This document shows positions 9,035-15,739 of a stretch of DNA of 64,000 nt, piece after piece. Position numbers and translations under genes: made by a program. The stretch spans positions 28,764 through 92,763 of the forward strand of contig CAWDMN010000105.1 in NCBI GenBank assembly GCA_963803155.1, written 5' to 3'. The notes beneath the pieces were generated by a model that did no database searches, was not told where the DNA came from, and saw nothing but the letters and a program-made list of their open reading frames with translations. The stretch is from CAWDMN01 sp963803155 (GTDB lineage Bacteria > Acidobacteriota > Terriglobia > Versatilivoradales > Versatilivoraceae). How positions within the stretch are numbered: the stretch's first letter is position 1; the number at the start of each line of letters is the position of its first letter.

Positions 9035-10369
9035 TCAGAGCACCAGGGTCGTACCAGGCATGGCAATAGGATAACGATTGCTGGAATCGGGCATCGCCGG
9101 GGGATTTGAATCCATGGTGAATTGGTCCAGACCTGGAGCTAGTACCAGGCTGGAATTTAGAGCTTCCTCCCAAGTGATCTGTTTCCCCGATTCGCAGGCC
9201 ATGCGGCCCATGATGGCGGCCATGCAGGATTTGGCGGAGCGCTCGACTTCATTATAGGGCTTGTCATTTCGAATGGCATCGAAGAGCAGATCATGTTCGA
9301 TTTGATAGGCATTGGTGGCAGGCCCTTTGTATTCCCAGAGAATGTCGGTTTTATCCTGCCGATGCCCTTTGTACAGGCGGGGTATTGAAATTCCTTCCCC
9401 CAGAACACCGCAACCGGAGGCGCCTTGAATGACATCGCCGAAAAATCCCCAGCAGTTATTGATGTGGCGTCCCTGGGCCAGCAGGCGAGTGCCATCAGGG
9501 AAAGTATATTCAGCGGAATAGTGGTCAAAAAGCTGATCGGGATCCTGCCGCACCTGACGGCCACCCATCCCCTGCACGGAAACCGGCCAGGCATTTTTCA
9601 CCCAGCAACAAACATCAATGTTGTGAATCAACCAATCGACGATGAAACTGCCGTTCAACCAGGTATAACAGCTGTAGTTGGCAATCTGGTGGGCCATTTC
9701 CGTCATGTTGGCCCCCTTGGCGTTGAAGCCAACCGGTCCATGCTCGCGGTAGGCCCAGCAGGTGATGACGCCCCCAATGGCGCCTTCATGAATTCGGCGG
9801 ATTGCCTCTTCCAACGGCGGGCTGTGGCGGCTCATCAATCCGGTGGCGACTTTTAGATCTTTGCGCGAAGCTTCCTGGCCGGTCTTCAGTACTCGCCGGA
9901 TTCCGGCCGCATCCACGGCAAATGATTTTTCGATGAAAACATGCATCCCTTTTCCCACGGCATATTCAAAATGCACGGGACGAAAGGCCGGCGGAGTAGC
10001 CATTAGCACGACATCGCCCTTGTCCAGCGAGTCAATCGCCTTTTTGAAAGCATCCATCCCGAGAAATTGCCGCTCGGCGGGGACATCCATCTGCGGAGAA
10101 AATTTATCGGCCAGTGTCAGATAACTGGTCTTGATGCGCTGCTCGAATACATCCGCCATCGCCCAGAGCTTGGTGGGACCCTTGGTGGAAAGGGCGTTGA
10201 GCGCGGCCCCTGTACCCCGTCCACCACAGCCAATTAGCGCAATCTTGATGGTGTTGTTTTCAGCCGCGTAGCCAGGTTTGGCCAAGCTGTTCACCAGAGC
10301 CGCACCCGCCAAGGTCTGACTCGAAGTTTTAAGGAAATCGCGGCGAGTAGATTTGCGTGGTCTTTCCAT
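9035..10369 (-). CDS. Tat-exported Gfo/Idh/MocA family oxidoreductase
   Basis: The 444-residue product starts with a twin-arginine leader (TRRDFLKTS followed by a hydrophobic region ending in AKPGYA), so it is probably exported folded with its cofactor. The mature part has an N-terminal Rossmann fold with IALIGCGGRGTGAA at residues 43-56 and a CEKP-like segment (HVFIEKSFAVDA), then the C-terminal alpha/beta substrate domain of the Gfo/Idh/MocA family. These enzymes oxidise or rearrange sugars and cyclitols using tightly bound NAD(P). The start is supported by AAAGGATG upstream of the ATG. It is divergent from the ArsR gene. Substrate unknown. Confidence 0.85.
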   Translation of the reverse strand: MERPRKSTRRDFLKTSSQTLAGAALVNSLAKPGYAAENNTIKIALIGCGGRGTGAALNALSTKGPTKLWAMADVFEQRIKTSYLTLADKFSPQMDVPAERQFLGMDAFKKAIDSLDKGDVVLMATPPAFRPVHFEYAVGKGMHVFIEKSFAVDAAGIRRVLKTGQEASRKDLKVATGLMSRHSPPLEEAIRRIHEGAIGGVITCWAYREHGPVGFNAKGANMTEMAHQIANYSCYTWLNGSFIVDWLIHNIDVCCWVKNAWPVSVQGMGGRQVRQDPDQLFDHYSAEYTFPDGTRLLAQGRHINNCWGFFGDVIQGASGCGVLGEGISIPRLYKGHRQDKTDILWEYKGPATNAYQIEHDLLFDAIRNDKPYNEVERSAKSCMAAIMGRMACESGKQITWEEALNSSLVLAPGLDQFTMDSNPPAMPDSSNRYPIAMPGTTLVL

Positions 10370-10561
10370 GAGAGCATCCTTTCTTCTTTGAATTTCGTTT
10401 GAAACTCTACCACTGCCTGAAGGAGCGGTAAAGCCCGAATTTGAAGGCCCTTTTGGATTGCAAACGGCCGGAGGAGAGAGATAGAATCCATTCGCGCAGT
10501 TATTCGATGGTTAACTAAATAGAAATATCGACTTAAACTTATTAATTGTGCATTCAAAAGG

Positions 10562-10573
10562 ATGATGCATCAT
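10562..10573. promoter_or_regulatory. Palindrome overlapping the ArsR gene start
   Basis: ATGATGCATCAT is a perfect 12-bp palindrome that includes the first two bases of the ArsR start codon. It could be an autoregulatory operator, as ArsR proteins bind inverted repeats near their own promoters. This is inference from position only, and a palindrome this short can occur by chance. Confidence 0.25.
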
Positions 10574-10922
10574 GAACCCGCTGAATTTGACCGATGAAGT
10601 GTTGGAAATGCTGGCACAGAGATTTCGCTGTATGGGGGAAGCGATGCGCTTGAAGATCTTGCGGTCGCTGGAATCGGGCGAGAAAAGTGTGGGGGAACTG
10701 ACGGAAGGGTTGAATACTACCCAGGCCAACGTGAGCAAGCACTTGAAGATGATGGTAGAAGCGAGATTGCTATCGAGAAGGCCGCAGGGAACCTCCGCTT
10801 ATTATTCGATTGCCGATCCGGTGGTAATGACCCTTTGCAAGACGGTTTGTGAAGGGCTGGAAAAGAAGGTTAGGTCTCAAGCAGAGGGTTTGGGCCTGAT
10901 CGTAACCAAGAAAAGAAAATAA
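10572..10922 (+). CDS. ArsR-family winged-helix transcriptional regulator
   Basis: This 116-residue protein has the compact ArsR/SmtB layout. A helical start (LAQRFRCMGEAMRLKILRSL) is followed by the recognition helix region (VGELTEGLNTTQANVSKHLKMM) and a wing (RLLSRRPQGTSAYYSIADP). The alpha-3 ELCVCD-type metal-binding motif of metal sensors is absent, so it is more likely a redox or metabolite-responding or non-metal member. It is transcribed divergently from the Tat oxidoreductase gene, which is an obvious candidate target. Its 3' side runs into a structured intergenic element and a strong shared terminator. Confidence 0.88.
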   Translation: MNPLNLTDEVLEMLAQRFRCMGEAMRLKILRSLESGEKSVGELTEGLNTTQANVSKHLKMMVEARLLSRRPQGTSAYYSIADPVVMTLCKTVCEGLEKKVRSQAEGLGLIVTKKRK

Positions 10923-10991
10923 GTCCCAGGGAGCAATCCATAGGTCGGATTAAAAGAGAGGATTGATAATTGTATTTTGGGGCAGGTTGAC

Positions 10992-11050
10992 CCCCCATGC
11001 AGTGCGCGCATCCTGAGCAGATGCGAGGAGGTTTTCTTCCTTAATGGGGG
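10992..11050 (+). ncRNA. Candidate three-way-junction RNA element
   Basis: Three consecutive helices close on one another. P1 is CCCCCAT (10992-10998) with ATGGGGG (11044-11050). P2 is CGCATC (11007-11012) with GATGCG (11020-11025), loop of seven. P3 is AGGAGG (11026-11031) with CTTCCT (11036-11041), one wobble, loop TTTT. P2 and P3 abut directly. The element lies 70 nt after the ArsR gene and 23 nt before a strong terminator, so it may be a 3'-UTR element or a small RNA ending at that terminator. The reverse strand would fold similarly. No known family was recognised. Confidence 0.4.
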
Positions 11051-11072
11051 TGTGTGTTTTGCTGCTCCCAGA

Positions 11073-11128
11073 AAAAAGCCTTCAGCCAGGATTGAAGATG
11101 TCATTCGCCATCCGGCTGAAGGCTTTTT
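11073..11128. terminator. Bidirectional intrinsic terminator
   Basis: AAAAAGCCTTCAGCC (11073-11087) and GGCTGAAGGCTTTTT (11114-11128) are exact reverse complements separated by 26 nt. On both strands the stem ends in a T-run. It sits between the ends of the plus-strand ArsR gene and the minus-strand exported-protein gene and can stop transcription from both sides. Confidence 0.8.
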
Positions 11129-11139
11129 GAGGATTGAAG

Positions 11140-12123
11140 CTACTTCTTGATTTCCTTATGAATCATAATTTGCTGTTTTCCTTCTTCGATTTTATAGTCC
11201 GTGGGCACATCAAACAGCGAATGGGCGGGTTCATTGCGATTGATGTTCGTCAATCGAAAAGTATTTTCTCCCATCCGAGGGTCCATGTTTTTATTTAACA
11301 CGACGGTCTGCAGTTCGGGAGAATACCAGGTTTCGCCGACAATGGTAATGGGAAGCTCATTTCCGATCTCTCCCGCCGGAATCACGGTGGTTATGCGGGT
11401 TCCCTCAGCTTTGACCCCTTCAATGACTTGAGCCCCCAGGGATTCCTTGGTGGATTTATCGAAGCTGGAGCCTTCACCCTGCCGGATTATCTTCTTCTCG
11501 ATGCGGATCTGGCCGGGTCCTGGTGAGACGGTTTCCATATCCATTACCATTCCCGCGGCAGGCTTTCCCGCAACCGCCATTGCGCTAGCGCTGATTTTCC
11601 CCACCATGATCTTGCTAGCGGTTTTATTGGGATGCAGGACGTAATTAATCCCCGCCACGGGATCGTTGATGAAAATGATTTGAGTAGGCTCATTCTCCGT
11701 TGACAGCCCGCCGAGGCTGGGAAGGTTCTGCTCGCGGCGGGTTCGGCCTTCACTGTCCCGGTAGATGGAACTGGTAGATTTGTGGGTGATGCGATTGCCG
11801 TCGCTGAGCGTCTGCACCGATTCGGAAATTATCTCTGCCGAATACGGGGCTCCCTTGACAGGTTTTCCGATAGGTTCGAATTCAGAGGCAATATATTGCA
11901 TGTTGAAATCTGTATGAATAAAGGGAACCACCATGGGCCCTCCCACCATCATGCCGGGTGCAGGAGTTGCTGATTCGAAGGTGCTAATGAAAACATCTTC
12001 CTCTTTTTTGGCAGGGGGGGAAGACACTCCCTTTGATTGATCTTGAGCCTGAGTCTTCAAACCAGACAAGCCTGCCACCAAAGCAAAAACTCCAAAGAAC
12101 AATGTTGCGCTTCTTCCCTTCAT
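11140..12123 (-). CDS. Exported protein of unknown function, third gene of a sigma/anti-sigma cluster
   Basis: I do not recognise a named family for this 327-residue protein. It has a signal peptide (GRSATLFFGVFALVAGLSG, cleavage after QAQA-like TQAQ near residue 27) and a mature part rich in beta-strand-like sequence without membrane segments. Statements such as HKSTSSIYRDSEGRTRREQNL and IIFINDPVAGINYVLHPNKTA resemble secreted proteins commonly found beside ECF sigma factors in Acidobacteriota. It lies 164 bp downstream of the anti-sigma factor gene on the same strand, so it may belong to its regulon. An AAGGAGGTTTT sequence gives a strong ribosome site. Confidence 0.65.
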   Translation of the reverse strand: MKGRSATLFFGVFALVAGLSGLKTQAQDQSKGVSSPPAKKEEDVFISTFESATPAPGMMVGGPMVVPFIHTDFNMQYIASEFEPIGKPVKGAPYSAEIISESVQTLSDGNRITHKSTSSIYRDSEGRTRREQNLPSLGGLSTENEPTQIIFINDPVAGINYVLHPNKTASKIMVGKISASAMAVAGKPAAGMVMDMETVSPGPGQIRIEKKIIRQGEGSSFDKSTKESLGAQVIEGVKAEGTRITTVIPAGEIGNELPITIVGETWYSPELQTVVLNKNMDPRMGENTFRLTNINRNEPAHSLFDVPTDYKIEEGKQQIMIHKEIKK

Positions 12124-12287
12124 GGCAATAAAACCTCCTTGGCTTTATTTATGTGATTGACGATGACAATCCAGCATTCCCGTTACAAGCGAGAATGGTT
12201 TTTTAAAGTTGGAACCAAAATCCAAAATCTAATCCTCAATCTGGGCAAATCAACAGAAGATCATTTTCACTGGAAATTTCAGCTTCT

Positions 12288-13115
12288 TCATTTCACTAAT
12301 CGAACGGCTTTGATCCACCCTTCTTGGCTTAATAGAAGGTCCGCTTGGACTGGCTCATTAATTCGCTCCACATTTACGGGGAAGCCAAAGCGGGTCAAAC
12401 TGGCCCTTGGAAGCCGAACCCGGACTACTTGCTGGAATTCGCGCGGATATATGTCATCCGGCGGAGAAACCTCGATGAAATCGGTTAAGGGGCCCGTTGT
12501 ATGTTCCGGATTTGGCTCATCGGTGCTCTTGCGGGCCAGAACCCTGCTGGTATTGCCGATTTCCCTCCTTAACGGAGTGGGAATCTTCGTTTTTTCGGAA
12601 GAACGCAGGATAGGCCGGACTCGTTTGGAGACTATCGAAGAGCGTGCCGGCATGGCCAATTGAGCGGAGGGGTTCGAGGCTTGCTCTAAAGCTAGTGATT
12701 TCCCGGTGGAGATTGGCCGTTCTATTTTAGCGTGCCGAAAATAAGGGCCAACCCTCAAGCCTAACAGGAACACAATCAGAATAAATAGGGCAGCAGTGGC
12801 CCAGAGCCAGCGCTGGCGATGCCAAAATGAGGACGAGAAAACCTTGACGGGACTGTCTACCGCAATTGGCGGGGTTGCCTTGTTCTGACGGAAAAGCTCC
12901 AGCATCCTGGACTCCAGAATTGAGGCGTCAGCGGAGAATGCTGATTGCCGCTGCAAGGACGCGAGAGCCGAGTGGAGGCTTCGCTCGGCTGTCAACAGCC
13001 GCCGGCAGGAGGAACAGTGCTCCGCATGAGCCAGAGCTTCCGTCTTCAGCCCAGCTTCCAGCGGGAGATCCCGCGCTATCTCGATGCGATATTCTCGGAA
13101 TTGGTGGCAATTCAT
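12288..13115 (-). CDS. Anti-sigma factor with N-terminal zinc finger (zf-HC2)
   Basis: This 275-residue protein opens with CHQFREYRIEI..HAEHCSSCRRLL (residues 3-40), the HCC pattern of ZAS/zf-HC2 anti-sigma domains. A single membrane segment follows near residues 108-126 (WLWATAALFILIVFLLGL) and then an extracytoplasmic tail whose end (EPVQADLLLSQEGWIKAVRLVK) resembles a TonB-C/energy-transducer-like strand pair. It binds and inhibits the sigma factor encoded immediately upstream; the two genes overlap by four bases (ATGA), typical of translational coupling. The periplasmic tail may sense the signal. Confidence 0.83.
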   Translation of the reverse strand: MNCHQFREYRIEIARDLPLEAGLKTEALAHAEHCSSCRRLLTAERSLHSALASLQRQSAFSADASILESRMLELFRQNKATPPIAVDSPVKVFSSSFWHRQRWLWATAALFILIVFLLGLRVGPYFRHAKIERPISTGKSLALEQASNPSAQLAMPARSSIVSKRVRPILRSSEKTKIPTPLRREIGNTSRVLARKSTDEPNPEHTTGPLTDFIEVSPPDDIYPREFQQVVRVRLPRASLTRFGFPVNVERINEPVQADLLLSQEGWIKAVRLVK

Positions 13116-13795
13116 GGTCCTACTCCTCTTGCTTCGTTCACTTTCGCAATATTCCCTCTATTGCCCGCCAGCATTTTTTCCATCAAGAGCAGATGGGCGC
13201 GCGAGAGTCTCGAACGAATTGTTCCAATCGGGCAATTCAGGATACCGGCGGCATCGGCATAACTTTTCTCTTCCAGATCGCACAGAATAACAGTCTCGCG
13301 GTAGTGAAGCGGGAGAGACGAGATCGCTTCATGAAGTTGCATAAAGTCTTGGTCCCGGCTGAGCTTTTCCAAAATGTCGTCTCCGATTTCAAGACTCTCC
13401 AGCCGTTCGAGTTGTTCCTCCGGAGATTCCAGGAGGATCTGGTCCCTTTGTTTATTCCGATGGCGTAGCACCTGTTTGTGAGCAATGCCGAATAAATAGT
13501 TGCTAAGGTTTCCCTTGGCCGGATCAAACTGTTCAGGTTTGGAAATCAATGCCAGAAAAACTTCCTGTAGGACGTCTTCGGCAATGCTGGGGGATCCAGT
13601 CAAACGGATGGCAAACCGATAAATCCCACCGCTGTTTTGACGGTAGAGAGCCAGAAAGGCAGCTTCATCGCCATCCCGCATTCTTTGCAAAAGCTGCGAC
13701 TCGAGTTGACTCGATTCCGATTTTTCTGGAGTATCGCTGGACAAAGATGCCCTTTCAATTGAATTTAGCAATAAATCGGAACTCGCCACACTCAT
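13112..13795 (-). CDS. ECF-type RNA polymerase sigma factor
   Basis: About 227 residues from the ATG at 13795; an in-frame TTG lies at 13810. Sigma region 2 is seen in YRFAIRLTGSPSIAEDVLQEVFLALIS with the following DPAKGNLSNYLFGIAHKQVLRH. Region 4 is seen in LPLHYRETVILCDLEEKSYADAAGILNCPIGTIRSRLSRAH, with the helix-turn-helix near the C-terminus. Region 3 is absent, as in extracytoplasmic-function sigma factors. It is followed by its anti-sigma factor and an exported protein, and so probably controls an envelope response and its own operon. Confidence 0.9.
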   Translation of the reverse strand: MSVASSDLLLNSIERASLSSDTPEKSESSQLESQLLQRMRDGDEAAFLALYRQNSGGIYRFAIRLTGSPSIAEDVLQEVFLALISKPEQFDPAKGNLSNYLFGIAHKQVLRHRNKQRDQILLESPEEQLERLESLEIGDDILEKLSRDQDFMQLHEAISSLPLHYRETVILCDLEEKSYADAAGILNCPIGTIRSRLSRAHLLLMEKMLAGNRGNIAKVNEARGVGP

Positions 13796-13810
13796 ATCCC
13801 TGCGATGCAA

Positions 13811-14176
13811 AATTGGATGAATCCGAAATGATGGGGGTATTGGCTCTCCAGCCGATCCTTTTTGATTCCAGCAGCGGTAACTTCTGATTCTTATCTTATA
13901 CTGATGGTGTTGCTCATTCTGAAGAGGAACTTCGTTTCTGCGCTCTTCTTCTTAAGATTCAACTTGAAGGAGAATTAGTTCCATTTTCTTTGTAAATTAT
14001 GTTCAAGAGTCCGGGAGGAACTGAGAACGATTCCACTATTTTGATGCGCATTTGGCGGAGACCGGTCGCAGGAGGAGGTTTTTCCGGGCGGAACGCGGCT
14101 TATTAAATAGCGCCATAGTTGTTCGGCGCAACCTTCAAAAAAAAATACAGCGGTTGTTCTCGCATCATCTGATTAG
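13811..14176. other. Intergenic stretch upstream of the sigma factor
   Basis: No convincing gene was found. The stretch must contain the promoter of the minus-strand sigma factor operon. A 35-codon plus-strand open frame around 14000-14105 lacks a ribosome site and family resemblance and was not called. Confidence 0.4.
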
Positions 14177-15079
14177 CTATGGCAATTGACTCGATGACGA
14201 TTGTTCGGATTGCGAACGTTGCGCCTTTAATGGATTGAAGTTCTTCATGTTTAATTTAGATATTGATGCCATCATGATTGTACGGATTGTCATGGCGCCG
14301 AGGACGATCAAGCCTCCCAGGATCTCCAAGTGTCCCGGCACTTCCCCAATGAAAATGGAGACCCAAATGGGATTTAGGATCGGCTCGATTATGGGAATTA
14401 ATGTGGCCTCGATGGCGGTGACGTGCCGAATGGCGATAGCATAAAGGATATAGGAAAGCCCAATCTGAAATACTCCGAGGAGTAAAAGTCCTGCCCAACT
14501 GGCGAGAGAGACAGGAAGCGGAAAGTAGAAGGGAATGGCCACCAACGCGGCCAGCAGGTTCCCCAATATCACGGACGCAATCGGGTTCGCATCTTTCTGC
14601 TTGCGCAGCAGGAGGGCCAGCCAGGCAAAGGATAGCCCACTCAAAATTGCGCTCAGATTTCCCCACATTCCTTGAAGCGTCAAAGTGTGAATAAAGAATA
14701 GACTCATCCCCGCGATCGTGGTTCCGATTGTCAACCAATCAATCCAGTGACTGTGTTCTCCCAAAAACCAGCGGCTCAGAAGGGCTACATAAATTGGAGC
14801 CGTATATTGGAGCAAGATGGCATTGGCCGCTGTGGTCCATTTGGTGGCAACTACAAAGGAAATCACTGTCAACATGTAGGCTACGGCCCCGCCCCAAAGC
14901 GGCAGGGAGGACTTGAATTTAGGCCGGCCCAGGCCGATGAGCATGACAAGAGCGGCAATGCCACTGCGCGCTCCGGCAATGGCGAGCGGATTCCACTGGA
15001 TCCATTTGATCAATAATCCGCCAAAGCTCCATAGGATGGCGGTGAGGATCAACAAAAGAATGGCCCGCGATTTTTTCAA
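14177..15079 (-). CDS. EamA/DMT-family transporter
   Basis: This 300-residue integral membrane protein has ten predicted hydrophobic helices arranged as two repeats of five, the drug/metabolite transporter EamA layout. Repeat 1 begins AILLLILTAILWSFGGLLIKW. Repeat 2 begins WGNLSAILSGLSFAWLALLLRK and ends with the typical ATLIPIIEPILNPIWVSIFIGE segment. DMT proteins export amino acids, metabolites or drugs; the substrate cannot be read from sequence. The C-terminal tail is Ser/Gln-rich. Transcription runs the same way as the ferredoxin gene upstream, from which it is separated by a GC-rich hairpin. Confidence 0.88.
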   Translation of the reverse strand: MKKSRAILLLILTAILWSFGGLLIKWIQWNPLAIAGARSGIAALVMLIGLGRPKFKSSLPLWGGAVAYMLTVISFVVATKWTTAANAILLQYTAPIYVALLSRWFLGEHSHWIDWLTIGTTIAGMSLFFIHTLTLQGMWGNLSAILSGLSFAWLALLLRKQKDANPIASVILGNLLAALVAIPFYFPLPVSLASWAGLLLLGVFQIGLSYILYAIAIRHVTAIEATLIPIIEPILNPIWVSIFIGEVPGHLEILGGLIVLGAMTIRTIMMASISKLNMKNFNPLKAQRSQSEQSSSSQLP

Positions 15080-15197
15080 GAGGAAATTCCTTCCTTTGGG
15101 TCAGGTCAAAACATTCCCATTCTGCCGCAAAGGAGCGCGAGTGCCAAGTCGGAGTTTTATGAAATGGGATTGGGAGGATCGAAGGGAGGAAGGAATA

Positions 15198-15220
15198 GGG
15201 GGCCTTTGGGTGAGGCCCCC
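15198..15220 (-). terminator. GC-rich hairpin after the ferredoxin gene
   Basis: GGGGGCCT (15198-15205) pairs with AGGCCCCC (15213-15220) around a 7-nt loop, starting seven bases beyond the ferredoxin stop on the minus strand. The U-tract is weak (TATTCC), so termination may be partial and allow read-through into the EamA gene. Confidence 0.5.
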
Positions 15221-15226
15221 CGAAAT

Positions 15227-15397
15227 TTAAGCAGATTGAGTGGCGCCAGTCGGGCAAACTTCACTGCAGGATCCACAGTCGTCACATTTGGCGGCGTCCA
15301 CAACATATTTGTCGCCACCTTCGCTGATTGCACCTTTGGGGCATTCAGGTTCACATGCACCACAATTGATGCAATCATCGGTAATGGTATGAGCCAT
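15227..15397 (-). CDS. 2[4Fe-4S] ferredoxin
   Basis: This small gene of 56 codons plus stop encodes a bacterial-type ferredoxin of the clostridial layout. The first cluster ligands are Cys9, Cys12, Cys15 and Cys48; the second are Cys38, Cys41, Cys44 and Cys19, i.e. two CxxCxxCxxxCP motifs (CINCGACEPECP and CDDCGSCSEVCP). It carries low-potential electrons in the cytoplasm. The start is supported by AAGGAG with a good spacing before ATG. A promoter with good -35 and -10 boxes lies about 75 bp upstream. Acidic residues dominate the surface, as usual. Confidence 0.93.
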   Translation of the reverse strand: MAHTITDDCINCGACEPECPKGAISEGGDKYVVDAAKCDDCGSCSEVCPTGATQSA

Positions 15398-15473
15398 TTT
15401 GATTCTCCTTGCCTTTTTGATAATCAGACCTCCCGGCCGCTCGTATAGTGAATGCGAACCGCAAGGCCATAAT

Positions 15474-15503
15474 ATTGTACCTAATCGGCCTTTTTTTGTT
15501 CAA
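15474..15503 (-). promoter_or_regulatory. Sigma-70-type promoter of the ferredoxin gene
   Basis: On the minus strand TTGAAC (15498-15503) is followed after 18 bp by TACAAT (15474-15479). Transcription would start near 15467, about 70 nt before the ferredoxin ATG. Confidence 0.5.
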
Positions 15504-15603
15504 GATTATTTCATTTCTCCGAAGTGTTAATACGGGAATAACCCCTTTGCAGTAAAGGGCACAGATTACTTTCCCCGCCATTCATTGCGGGAAGGCGGCC
15601 TTT

Positions 15604-15646
15604 GGCATGGGGTGGCGAAGATTTCGCCGCCTCCAGAAGCCATGCC
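15604..15646. repeat. Nested inverted repeat downstream of the PEGA gene
   Basis: GGCATGG (15604-15610) pairs with CCATGCC (15640-15646). Inside, GGCGAA (15614-15619) pairs with TTCGCC (15623-15628) around a 3-nt loop. The element lies about 95 bp beyond the stop of the minus-strand TPR/PEGA gene and has no U-tract; it may protect the mRNA end. Confidence 0.4.
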
Positions 15647-15739
15647 GCGGGGTCCAAAAAGCAAATGCTCGACTTTAGGCGCTAGCACAGCCAGTCTGCC
15701 GGTGTCAGAATCAACGAGAGAGTGAACCTTTCTATCCAA

